Assembly (NCBI RefSeq): GCF_901709675.1
Contig: NC_051093.1
Location: forward strand, 5,725,053-5,789,052
Source: Syngnathus acus
Taxonomy: Eukaryota > Chordata > Actinopteri > Syngnathiformes > Syngnathidae
Direction of reading: 5' to 3'
DNA length: 64,000 nt
The stretch's first letter is position 1. Each line of letters begins with the position of its first letter. The notes beneath the pieces are model-generated. The model made no database searches and was not told the origin of the DNA. It was given only the letters and a program-made list of their open reading frames with translations. Both the position numbers and the translations under genes were made by a program. Of this stretch, positions 28,871 to 40,472 are shown piece after piece.

Positions 28871-30869
28871 TAGGCTCCGCCTCCTCGTCTTCTTCCTCCA
28901 CTCACTTGCTCGCTTGGCTCTGCTGCAACAGTCAAACCTTCATGCACCCTCCTTCATACCCCATACGGGTGCCATCCGTTTAGACGTCGAAGTCCACGTC
29001 ATTGGGTCTGCACACGAGAGACCCCCCCACCCACCACCACCACTATCAGTTCTCGTGCCAAGTCAGCCCCGCGCCCGGCCAAGCCCGACCATCTTGTGGG
29101 ATTTTTTTGCCTTTTAATTATAGTAAGAGAGGATTAATTATGGCAGTGGAAACAAGGGGGGGGGCATGCATTATTGATGCTATGAGTGCGGGGCTGGAGG
29201 GGGTAGAGGGTGCTAATTAAATCACTGCCCCATTGCCACGTCCGCCATATCTCCCACCTGCTACATCCCAGAGACCCCACCCTGGGCATGTTACCCTCAA
29301 AACCCAAATTTGCTTTTCTTTTTGTATAATTTCATTTTATATACAACCAGATCAGGAACCCCCCCCCCCCCCCCTCACAGAAAATGGGCATCACGAGTTC
29401 AAAGTGCTGTCATTGAAGAAACGTGTAAAAAGTCAAATCAAGTTAGAAAAAAAATCGACACTAAAAGTAGGTGGAGGTTGCCCTCTAGTGCAATTTACAT
29501 GCTACCAAAAAACAAAATCGTAAAATTATTGAGTTTTTGTTACAAGATTAAAAAAAAAAAACGTGAAGGCATCAGTTATGCAATGTTTAGTGTGTAACAT
29601 GCACTTGCCAGTTACGCTAATTAATGGATTGACACCGTTTATGTGAGTGATGACGTCACACGTGTACGTCATGAATTTACTACGTTTTTGTATATTATTA
29701 GTATGTCAGATTTATGTGTGTCCACGCGCATGTGTAGCTAGTGTACCTAATATAGTGGCAAATATATGCCATCTTCCCACCAATTAATTTGTAATTACTC
29801 CAACACACCGCTAGGGGGCAATGTTACATTGTTTTCTGACCGCATTTGAAAATGTTATACACTACGTACGCTAAACTACAGTAACAAACAGTACCTTGAC
29901 TTGAGTTGAATTCTTTCCGTGACCGTTCTTGGCACAGAGATTCCACAAGATGGCGCCCTATTGTTAATAGTAAAACAATCCTACCTTTCTATTAGACAGG
30001 ACTTTGGCATCATCTTGTGGCTATTCAGATTGAGCACAATAATAGTAAGGAAGAACGTTTTTCAACACATAATCAAGGATAACAGACACAGGAGGAAAAA
30101 ATTAATTGTGGCATTTGTAATTAATTTTCACTATAATTAAACAGCAAATAACTTGTTCTTTCTGTTTGCATTGTCTTCTATGAGAAAATGCGATTGTGAG
30201 ATTTCACAAAGTACAATGTGTACAAAATGACCCAGCCTTCACCCACAGAGCTGCAAAACAGATGGCACAAAGCATCTCCCAGGAGTAAAATATATCAGGA
30301 TTTACCGCCTCCAAAAAAACAGATATACTGGTGCCCTCAATCTGATTTCCTGCATGCGTAATCCACGCAGACATTACGGACGCTGCACTCAAAGAGCATT
30401 CTCCTCATTTACTTACTGCCAGTTCAAAGTTAGTCGAAGTCTGCAGTTGTGGCCTTTGGGGTTGAATGTTGTCAGAGATTTATGCTCCATTTCCCTTCCA
30501 CGGACTCCTGCTTAACAAATGCAATCAATCTGTGATCATATTTCTGCTTTTGGTGGTTTTAAGTGCAGTTCACCAAGCTAAAGGATATTTTTTCCATGCA
30601 ATCTGGATTTGGGGTGAGATTAATCGTCTGGCCGGATTTCTGGAGCCTCTACCGAGCCCACTTTGTGTCTATATGTGATTCTGCTGCAGTAGACAAAGTA
30701 GCCTGCTAACGATACACTCAAAGTATTTGTAAAATGCCTTATCAAAAATACAAACAGTATTGCGTCAGTATATGAGAGGGTGGAGAAGGATGCAGATTAC
30801 ATCGAAAAACGTTTCCTCAGCTAAGCATGTCATTTACTTCCTGATTGTGGAATGGCCTACAGAAAGCTC

Positions 30870-30945
30870 CTTAAGTATCGGGTGACTGGTATCAGCAGCC
30901 TTTACGAGGACCCGATACATTGAAATAGCGCATTATCGGGCAAAA
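30870..30945. repeat. GTATCGG-type interspersed repeat fragment
   Basis: Reads TTAAGTATCGGGTGACTGG, GGACCCGATACATTG and GCATTATCGGGC. Inverted GTATCGG/CCGATAC words like these mark a common fish DNA repeat; a second copy lies at 46725-46800. Confidence 0.45.
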
Positions 30946-31400
30946 ATGTGACAGCATCGCCTTGACCCTGTGGCCTTTACAGTCATTAATACATTCCTCA
31001 TGATTTTTGTTATTTTTTTATTGAGGAATGCCGGCCAAACTCACAGTAAGTTACGCAACAACGCTGGCGTGAATACAAAGAGAGCAGTTTAAATTTGGCA
31101 GAATATTCCAGCAGCTGATTGTTTGTCAGACTTAACCAACTTGAAAAATGATGAGCAAGGGGCCACCTGTGGAAAAGTGTGTGTCTGTGTATGTATGTTG
31201 GTGTTGGTGGGGGGGCAGAACTGGAGGAGCTTTGTCGAAACGTTTAATAATTTTATCCACATGCAAAGTTAAAAGGAGAAGAATCTGATGATGTCATTTC
31301 CCCCTCCGTGATTCCCTCTCTTGTTTATCTCCCGCCCCCCCCTCCCTTGGCTCCAATCTCTCATTCACAAAGAGAGGCCAAAAGAGGCTCAGTTGAAGCG

Positions 31401-31754
31401 ATGAGATTATTATTTTCTTTCCTCCCTCATTTCTCTCTGATCACAAATCCACTTCAGCTCAGATAGAAAGTAAAATGTCATCCTCTCTCTCTCTCTCTCT
31501 TTCTCTCCTCCCCCTTGTGTGCCGCCCCTCAGTCCCTCCCTCCTCCTATTCAGCCTCTTGTGAGGACAGACGGACGGACGGACGGACCACTGCTGCTTCT
31601 GCCGCTGCCACACAGGTTGAGCGGAGAGAAGGAACTACAGCGGAATTTTTGGCAACTGGTGGGCTTCTCTGGTCTGCTCACTCTGCTCGAGGGAGGCCAA
31701 TCTCGAGGATCAGCAAACCCTCCGGGGAGGTTGCACCCATCCTGTTTCGGAACC
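31401..31754 (+). promoter_or_regulatory. PPP1R1B promoter / 5' UTR region
   Basis: Directly upstream of the PPP1R1B start codon. It holds a (TC)n tract at 31484-31505, CCTCCC-rich sequence, a (GGAC)n tract at about 31566-31588 and GCTGCTTCTGCCGCTGCC. No TATA box is evident, and the transcription start was not fixed. Confidence 0.35.
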
Positions 31755-34700
31755 ATGGAGCCCTCCGTGTCGTCCGAGATGGAACCCAAAGAGCGGAGGA
31801 AGATCCAGTTTGCCGTCCCGGCCTCGGCGGCCCCCAATCTTGACCCCCGGCAAGTTGAGATGGTGAGTGGGCGGAGTCTTGAAAAAACTTTTTCCGAAGT
31901 ATCTCACAGTCGTTTCTAAGATCGCGTACCTTTTTTTGTCTGCTTTTGATTTGTCGTCGGGAAACGATTGTGACATTTCTCTTCTGCTGCTTCCTCATGA
32001 GATTAGTATCTCATCTTGACCTAACTGACATCACCGGCATCATTATCTTGCACCATTGCACTCGACCCTGAACATTTTCTTAATGAGTATTTCTACTTTT
32101 ATATCACGCACAACTGAGGCCCTATCGCCATGGAGACAGACGGGCTGGACAACAATGTCGCCCCAAGCTTCCCTCTCGGCAGATAACTGAAAAGGTCGCC
32201 TCTAATCGACGACTCCTTCCTTTGCGCTGGATCTCGCGCATGTTTGGAGATAGCACTGGATGTGTCATTATGGACACCTGCAGAAAATACCTTATGATTG
32301 ACATTGGAATGTTTTTACTTTTTATTGAACCAGAAAAACATAGTGCAGCTGTCAAAGAAGAAGGAATTTGCCACGTAGATAAAGTAAATACCCTTTTTCA
32401 GTTCCCGTATACTATAGGGGTGTCAAACTCTGCCACGTGGGCCAAATTTGGCCCGCAGTGTAATTATATTTGGCCCGCAAAGACAAATTGTGTCAATACT
32501 AAAATTGCAATTTTTTTTCACTTTTATAAAATGGCCCTCCGAAGGAAACTATAAGGCTTATAGAGACTCTTAGATTGGCTTGATAGATCCAAAGTCAGTC
32601 ACTAGCGATTCAACCTGTGGCCGCTTATAAAAATAGTTAGTGTGTCCGAAGTTTTTGTCGCCCGCCCGCTGTCCACTTTTTCTGGGTTAAACGTCAAGGG
32701 GCGACCTTTGAGACGAGCCGTGTTTGTGGGCAAACACGAGGGGTCTGGCGGACTGTCAACACACACACACACGCCACCTCTTGATGGGTGGTGCAAAGCA
32801 TGCTGGGAGAGAGGCGGTTGATCCGCCGCTGGAATGTCCTCCATGAAGCAATTTAGGAGGTTCTGAAGATGAGTTCTGAACTTCCTACGAGTAAAGTATT
32901 CCCGTTTGTTTAACTGATGGTGTCGTGGTACACTCGCCATGTTTTTACAAAACCTCATGTGATGTGTAAACAGTGTAAAAACATCAATATTGAACGTGTG
33001 CTGCTTGTTGCTAGTATACACAAGCTTGCTGCGTAGATGCCCCGTCACCATACAGGCCCGCGACGTTCCTCGGGGTGTCGCTATCCCACTCGGCGGTTCA
33101 CTAGCGGGATTTCAATTAATCGACCCCCCGATGCCCGTTTGTTGTCCATGATGACAACAACAGCGGCGGCCATGACGGCGAGGAGGGAGGGATTAAGTCA
33201 GGCATTGCGGATCAAGTCCGAGAAACATCTGCGGATGACTTGTCTCCAAAGGTCATTGAACTCGGGCCCTTCGTCTCAGCTCGTCCGGTCCGCTCTACTC
33301 ACGTCTTTCGGAATGAGCGCAGCGAGGCGTGATTGACGAACAAATGAGATTGCCCCACCTCCCACACCGATCCATCGAAACATGACACATGCGTTGTAAT
33401 CTCTAATTCTCTTCGATGGATTTATTTATTTTTCCGCACATTTTTGCATGGGTGGATTTTCACCTATTATTACAAAACATTTATTTATTCATTCATTCAT
33501 TCATTCATTCCTATTAGTACAAAATAGGTGTTATGGCTAATAAAGTGACGTCATGGCCTTGAAAAAGTCTCCCGAACGTCAACAGACTCTTTTGTTGCGT
33601 CGTTGTGACTACGCACGCAGTCTTTTGTTTGTACTCGCACCAAACCTGAGAGAGAACCGGAAAAGGACACAGTGTTGTGACGCAAACCTGTTTTCCCTTC
33701 TACCCCTTGTTACCTGCATCTCATTACAAGCAAGCGAGAGGGTTCTTGTATGAGGTCATTGTGCCGCTGGGTCTAAATAGTCTATTCAGGGAAGCAAAGC
33801 GGGGTCGGTCGTTGGAGAGGCCCTCCAGATGCGGTACTGTTTGGCCAATCTGTTTATTCATTTGGACAGTAGTGGGGCTACCGATCCCCTCCTCATAATG
33901 AGCCTTACTGTTCATTTGAATCAAAATGAATACTCGGGCAATAGTTGTGCTTGTAATTAGCACGGTCACGACTCACGACCTTGACTAGCACCACGACCGG
34001 CTCGGTGAACCGTAGCTCACTTCCTGTAGCTCACGTTTTGTCTGAGCTTTGTCTGCAGGCTTGATCCTGAAAATCCCCCTATGTCACAATGAATTTGTTC
34101 TCCAGTGGACATCAGCTTTCCAACAAGCCGTGGAAAAATGTTTAACTGCCGGTTTGTCTTTCCATTGTCCAAAGTCGTAAACGGTACCACAATGCGAGCA
34201 GAAGGAAAGGTCAGCATTGTTTAATTGCGCTCGCACATTCACGCTGGTGGAAGGATCACGACGACAAAAGACATGGCAGATAAATCATCTGCTGTGGGAG
34301 TGCGGGACTGCAATAGATGGCTCTGATAAGAAGCAAATGTTTTGTTGGACATTAGTCCTGCGGCTCTCCTTTCCCACATGTGAAGATGTGACCCAAGACT
34401 TTTGGCTATGTCCCACTGCTGATTCTCAAGATTCTATTACTCAGTGGCCCCCCCAGAGACCCCCCCCCCATGATCTAGTTTACGTTGTCCTCGTGACGCC
34501 GCTTTTTATAGGCCTGCCGTCGCCTCGCTTGGGGAGCAGGCCCACATCGGCCCAATACCTCGGTTCAATCGCGAAGCGTCACAGCAGAGGGTCGTATTGG
34601 AGGATAGAGGGGAGAGGTGGAGAAGCGATGGCGGCGACGGCCGAGGGATAATGCGTAGTAATCTCTGGCGCAAATGAGGAACTCACACACGATTATTACG

Positions 34701-37700
34701 TAAGCGGTGTAGAGCGGGCTGGTTTTTAAAGCTGGAGAATTACTCGAGTGTTTGTGTCGTGTTGCCATCATGTCCGCCGTCCCGTGTCATACAGATCATG
34801 CGGCATCACATGGAGATTGGATTTGTGCTTTGATTGCCTGTTTGGACTGAATTACACCAAATTTTACAATCATTGACAATTTTTACATTTACAATTTTAA
34901 ATGCCCAAATAGCTTAGAGAATAGTATACTTAGAGAAAAAAACAAGTCATTTTTTTTTTTTTTTTCTTAATTTATTTAAAATACCAAATATTTGACCCAT
35001 TCCTCTCCAATAATTTTTCAAATATTTATTTTAGTCTCGTATAAAAGAGGGCAGTATCTGGTGTCTGACTGAGCCACCTCAGGCCGCCCTGAAAGCCTGA
35101 TCGCAGGTGTCGGTCGCCACGACGCCCCCGGGCCAGTTCACCTTGCCAGGGGAGAGATGTGACAAAGGGTGGGCGTGGTCGAAAGGAAGCTTTTTTTATA
35201 ATCCCTGGCCTTCAGGAGAAAGAGGACAGGAAACAAACACATGTTAATATAATCAGCAATGTGGCACACCGATGATGGACGGGAAAGAGATCCAGGGACG
35301 AAATATGGGCCGGTAAACAGGAAGTTGGCGTCACAAGCGAGGGAGGAATCCACACTTGGTGGTGTTTTGTGGCACAGTTCCATCGTGCCGCCTCCCCTTC
35401 GCTCTCTTCCCGTCATGAGGCGCAGGCACAAAAGGTTCATGTCATGGCCAAGGTTGGTTGGCTGGCTCAGACTCCGCTAAGCCATGCGTGCTCGCTGTTT
35501 TATTAAATCCGACATGTTTCCTGGAGGTGGCAACTTCTGCGTGGGAATGCTAAGCTAAATTAGCTGGTAAAGCTACACATTCCTTCCATCAATGGAAAAT
35601 CATTTCAAACAGTGAAGACAGACTTTTTTGATACAATGCCATCTGATGTGGCGTTCATTTCATTTTGTGACTTTTGTAGATTCGGCGCAGGAGGCCGACG
35701 CCCGCCACCCTCTTCAGAGTAGCCGACCACACATCGCCAGAGGACGACCAGTCCAGCCATCAGGTAAAGGTGAACTTGAGCCTTTTTATCTTTGTTTCAT
35801 TTGATTGATTCACATAATTGATTACTTCAATATAGTTCCATTTTTTACTTGACAATTTTTGTGCACACTTTGCCTTTTACCGTGTGTCAAATGTCTTGTC
35901 GCACAGTGGGTCGTCGGGGAGAACGGCGTCCTCAAACCAAAGCGAGTCAATCCAAATGTGTACCAGCCTCCATCACTTAAAGGTCAGTGCGAAAGGGTGT
36001 GTAGTGTGTGTGGGCGCACATTTGTGTGTGTTAGACTTAACCTTGTGTCTTTATTCCTTTTATTTGTTTTACTGCCACGCTTCACAATGCATACAAACAA
36101 GACCTTTAAAGTGCTTCATTGTATTGTACAAGGTGCTCCCAAATAGGTTTGCAAATTAACCTCATCAAGGAAGGATGGAAAGGCGAGTGGGAGGAAGGAT
36201 GGCATGGAAAGTAGGAAGGAAGGAAACAAAGATGATATGAATGCCCGATGGAAAGATTAAGGAAAGAATGTTTGAGGGGAAGAGGATGAAATGGAGGATG
36301 GTAGGAAAACAGGTAACATGGAAGGAAGGAAGGAAGGAAGGAAGGAAGGAAGGAAGGAAGGAAGGAAGGAAGGAAGGAAGGAAGGAAGGAAGGAAGGAAG
36401 GACAAAGGAAAGAACTGTCTTGTAAGTTTATTTGTAACAAATACCAAGTGTAAACCGCGTCGCTACTTTTGTCCCACCTTTGTTGTCGTGAATTGTGTGC
36501 CACGCAATTGTTTTTAGTGCGAACGTGACAGCAGCTTGTGTATGTTTGTGCGACAGAAAAGGGGGCGGGGGGGATTAGAAGCGGGACAGCTGTGAGTGTG
36601 AGTGTGGATCATCCTGGATTACACTCAGTTGTGTGTACAGCTGTGCCACATACACACACTGCAAATGCATACTTTAACACAAAAGACCCTTTTGTGCTCT
36701 TATTGCATGAGGTGTTCAGAGTGCACACAAGATGCCTCGCACCTGCATCTGCCAAGGTTACGTAAGCGGCCTTCTACCAGAATAGGTGACCCGAAGCGTC
36801 GCCCGGGTGTGCGTCCCACGCGGTGCAAAGGAGAGAAGAGCGAGGTGGGCGGGGCGAGGTGACCCAGAGAAATTGAGAGAGGCGATGTTACGAAAGAGAG
36901 GAGGAGGGTGAGTCAGCGTGGCAGAGAAAACCGAGGAGAGACGCGAACAAACCTGTTGACTGTAAACAACGTCGTGAGGTTTGGACGAAGGGGCGGGACG
37001 AATTGAAATTGAATCCAAAATATCTATAAGTGATCTAAAAAAGTGGATCTCCATATTTTGCGTCAACAAAAACGAAGGCTGAATTTTTGGGGGGAATATC
37101 ACACAACTGTGAAGTCATGTTGACAACATGTGACAAAATGGCCGCCTCCTAAAAACGGCTGGCCTCATTCATAAACGCGATTGTTTAAAAATGTGCGTAA
37201 GACAACACCACACTTTTTTTTTTCTTATGAGCAAACAGTGAGCTGAAGCGTGGTCAAAACAAAACACCATCCCCCTCTTATCCTTGTGTCCTTGTGTTTG
37301 TCTACCGTCATCTCCCCCGTGTGCCCGTGTGGGTGTACGTAGCTGTGCAGAAGATGGCCGAGGCGCACATGCAGAACTTCGGCGTATACCCTCCTCTGGA
37401 GGACCCTCTTGAGGGTGAGGAGGATGACGACCCTGAAAAAGCTACCGGTGAGGAGGAGGCTCTCGTTCCACCGTCAAACAGGGCCACCGGCGACTGCGCC
37501 GGCCGCACACGTTTTTGTTTCTAGTTACTGTAAAAGGAAGAATTCACCCTACTGCTAGCATTAGAAAATTACATTGAATTTGACTCTCCGGGCCTCTTGG
37601 GGGCAGTAGAGTACTTACCTGTAAACTTAAGAGCATTTAGGGCTATTTCCCCTTATGGGGCAAATAAAGGAACATTTTAACTCATCTTATTCTCCCTCTT

Positions 37701-37932
37701 CCCGATCATTCTATGTTTCCACCATTCTCAAAGACTTATCCTAAATGAAAAAGTAAAAGTTTTCCCCCCTCCATGCTTAGACCCCCAAGAGACGTCAACT
37801 GGCGACCAGTCGGAAGCGGCCCCCGATGTCCAGGAGACGGATAAGCTGATCCAAGCGTCTCAGGTGGAGGAGGAGGAAGGGGGAGAAGACCGGGTGACGA
37901 CCGAGGAGAGCAAGTCGCTGGGCAGTAACTGA
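31755..37932 (+). CDS. ppp1r1b: Protein phosphatase 1 regulatory inhibitor subunit 1B (DARPP-32)
   Basis: Cytosolic phospho-switch of dopamine-receptive neurons; when PKA phosphorylates its threonine it inhibits protein phosphatase 1. Coding exons: 31755-31862, 35680-35763, 35907-35982, 37343-37447, 37781-37932 (174 residues, phases consistent). It shows the PP1-docking motif [24 protein letters not shown] with the PKA threonine (Thr34 of mammals), and [16 protein letters not shown], followed by an acidic tail. The mammalian start MDPKDRKKIQF aligns with the second in-frame ATG at 31779 ([11 protein letters not shown]); the first ATG at 31755 adds eight residues. The CDK5 site, AYTPPSLK in mammals, reads VYQPPSLK, so the Thr75 equivalent is Gln. 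The acidic serine cluster around mammalian Ser97 (SEEED) is not recognisable. Its position between NEUROD2 and STARD3 agrees with human. Confidence 0.94.
31863..35679 (+). other. PPP1R1B intron 1
   Basis: A 3.8 kb intron between GTGAGT (31863) and TTTTGTAG (35679), much the longest of the gene. It includes a repeat fragment at 32413-32500, an (ATTC)n tract at 33487-33510 and GC-richer stretches near 33037-33340 and 34500-34660. No exon was recognised inside it. Confidence 0.6.
32413..32500. repeat. Fragment of a GTGTCAAACTC / TTTGGCCCGC repeat
   Basis: Reads GGGGTGTCAAACTC, GTGGGCCAAATTTGGCCCGC and a second TTTGGCCCGC. This is one end of a very common hAT-like element of fish; the matching right end was not found, so the copy is truncated. 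Confidence 0.6.
36320..36401. repeat. (GGAA)n microsatellite in PPP1R1B intron 3
   Basis: About twenty uninterrupted copies of GGAA, with degenerate AAGG-rich flanks from about 36165. Long GGAA arrays can act as clustered ETS sites in vertebrates. On the minus strand the tract gives an open frame of repeated SFLP residues, which is an artefact. Confidence 0.95.
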
Positions 37933-38927
37933 GGAAATGCGCATTTGATATCAAACTAAAGGATTGCACAGCCCACTTGCTTCCCTTTTTGCTTCTACAG
38001 CTGAGGTCTGTGTGACTTCATAAAGAACAGTGTAACCTTTAACCAATAAATTCACATCTTTATAGGAAAACAAAGATGTTAGTATATGACTAACCTCTTT
38101 AGATGGCGCTACCCAAGTAATTTGTATTTTCACTCATGGATGCGTTACTTCATTACCAAGCTGATCAATTGTAATTTGTTAATCAGCACAATGGCATGTG
38201 GAGCCTGCAACAGGCTGATCCTCAAACTGAAATATTGTGACGACTCACTGGCTAATCTGAACACATTCTGAGCACTGGTAACTACCGCTGACTTTATATT
38301 CAACTGTAAAGTAGCTACTTAATATGCATGTACCGCCATCTAGTGGCTATCAGGAATGACAGGTTATCAGCCGCAGTTGAATTCCCCCCTTTTTTTTTTT
38401 AATCAATAATTTTCAAACAATGGGAAATACCAAACAAACCAAACCCACTTGGTGTACTTTTGATAACTCACCAAAGCTAATATTAGCGAGTATGTAGTTA
38501 AGTTTTTGGTGATGGACCTATTAAGGGCAAAACTACCTCGCGTGTTCTGCAAGCCGCATGTCATCAAATCTTTTGGTTCCTTTTCTACTCAACTTTATAA
38601 AGTCACCATATAGGTTTGCAATTCAACGTCTCAGAAACAGTTGTCATGGTTACCATTTGACTGACATTTCAACAAAATTTATTTTTTTCTTCCACAACTT
38701 ATTTTTGTGCTGCTGTTTGTATAAAGATGAAATGAACAACCTACTGACCGGATGAAGAGCAACTCATGTATTTAGAATTGATATCCTTTTCCAAACTTCC
38801 CCCTTTCGTCTACTTTCTTTCCAGATGTATGAGTTCAATGCTCTTTATTTTTTTGTTTTCCGTTGGCTTGTTTTTAAATGTGATTGCTGGTGGTTGTTTT
38901 CAAGTGACCAACTTTAAATAATGTCAG

Positions 38928-38933
38928 AATAAA
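38928..38933 (+). terminator. PPP1R1B poly(A) signal
   Basis: AATAAA followed by a T-rich stretch, about 1 kb after the PPP1R1B stop codon at 37932 and 1.5 kb before the STARD3 start codon. Best candidate for the transcript 3' end. Confidence 0.5.
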
Positions 38934-39339
38934 ACACTTTTTTTCCCTTAGCGGTGTTTCTTTGCATTGTCTAAAACACATACGCTGTACATAATGAGGA
39001 TGTCCCTAAAGTCTGCACAATAATGTATGCACATCGAGAAATAAAACTTCTAACATTCTTTGTCAATAGTCTAATAGAATACCATATAATATAACAAATA
39101 AGGCAACAAAGCAACATTTTTTAATACTGTATAATCTCATTTGGAGATACTTTAATAGAGTAACACACTCCAAAAGACCGTTTTCATCATCCATAATTAA
39201 ATACAGCTAATTATTATATATTTGTCTTAACACGACATTGTAAACAGCAAAAAAAATCGGTGTCCGGTTTGCTTTTATGTTTCTGTATCCCGCCGAAACA
39301 GGAAGTTCTGTGTGGATACCTCTCTCAATTGTGTTTTCG

Positions 39340-39809
39340 CTATGACGGTATTGGTCACATGATCTTTGGAGTTAGTTTCGGTTACGTTTCTCGAGACAAG
39401 GGCTGATTGCAAAAAAAAAAGAAAAAAAAAAGTCTGGTTGCAGAACAGTAACACTCCTCCCACAGCCGAGAGGGGCCTGACTGCAGGAAGCAGAACGGTA
39501 ACACTCCTCCCACAGACACACTCAACTGGTTCTGATTGCAGAACGCAGAACGAAAACACTCCGCCCCTGCTCACGCAACGACGACGATGCGGGGATTTAT
39601 CTCTCAATGATAATTTTCCTCTTTGAAAGGTCGGAAGGCTGGCATGAAAACTTGGCATCGCAATGATGAAGCGTTAAAACAAGTACGTTAAAATCATACA
39701 CTATTGTCATTTTAATGAGGACGTGAGGCCCAAATACGTGTTCAATGTTTACTCGCGAGTTGGACGTAATTTTTAGAACGTTGTACACACAGCTAGCCAA
39801 GGCACGAAG
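39340..39809 (+). promoter_or_regulatory. STARD3 promoter region and probable 5' UTR exon
   Basis: An M-box/E-box TCACATGA is at 39355-39362. A tandem array with ACTCCTCCC/ACTCCGCCCC GC-box-like motifs occupies 39432-39577 (listed separately). A splice donor CACGAAG/GTAAAT at 39809/39810 would suit a non-coding first exon joined to the acceptor at 40458. The transcription start probably lies between about 39580 and 39700. Confidence 0.4.
39432..39577 (+). repeat. Tandem repeat of about 50 bases, three copies, upstream of STARD3
   Basis: Three adjacent units share TTGCAGAAC and GTAACACTCCTCCCACAG: at about 39432-39475, 39476-39525 and 39526-39577 (the last as AAAACACTCCGCCCC). A further partial copy of the start (GGCTGATTGCA) precedes the A-rich run at 39400. 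Each unit carries one ACTCC(T/G)CCC motif. Confidence 0.75.
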
Positions 39810-40472
39810 GTAAATTAGCCTTTGTTTGCTAACTGGGCAGCTAGCAACTGTTAGACATCTACTAAATCACATGGTTGCTAATCTAAAATAATTTATCAGT
39901 TATTATCATGTTTCCTTTCTGAGTAATTGTATTTGGCAGTGTGTTAGTCTTCTAGCTAAGATCTTGAAAGTTATAACCAGTGCAGTGCACAGATGTTTGT
40001 TTTTGTCGCTTACGTGCTCTTATTTTTAAATGGTCATAAATAGGATCACTTTTCAAATGTAAACAAATCAATGTAGAAACTAATATGAGGCGTGATTTAT
40101 GACAGTTTTAACTGTGGGGAGATGACTAATGCTGGAGACCTGTTGTTTATAGGAATAATTTAATCTCAGACTCAGAGGTTGGCGATGAGTGGCAAAATAA
40201 TAAAATCAATTTAACATAATCGCTTTTCTGGGAACAATTTGTGTTCGTTTGTGTCTTTGATTTTGTTGATCCGCCCAAACACACTTCTTCTATGCGCTTG
40301 CTGAGGAACGAAAAAAAAAGAACTTCCCCAAAACTGTAACCATCAAGTGAAAAGTGTACAATTGTCCATTGTGTTAAGTAAATGTGGTACATTTGCACTA
40401 CTGTACAATATATTAGGTGCAACACAGTCATCTCATTTTGTTTTGCGTGGGTTTTCAGGTTGTGCCGGGAAA

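Larger units (their letters stand above)
26131..31400. other. Gene-poor interval between NEUROD2 and PPP1R1B
   Basis: No coding gene was recognised. It contains simple repeats (CA runs near 28330, C runs near 28243 and 29360, an A run at 26442-26460), candidate regulatory blocks at 26520, 28400 and 28740, and a GTATCGG-type repeat near 30870. Open frames here are short and low-complexity. Confidence 0.6.

Noticed and set aside
33037-33336. Plus-strand frame of 99 codons in PPP1R1B intron 1
   Set aside because: No homology pattern, no convincing splice sites, and it lies inside a large intron.
36106-36447. Minus-strand open frame with repeated SFLP residues
   Set aside because: It is the translation of the (GGAA)n microsatellite, not a gene.
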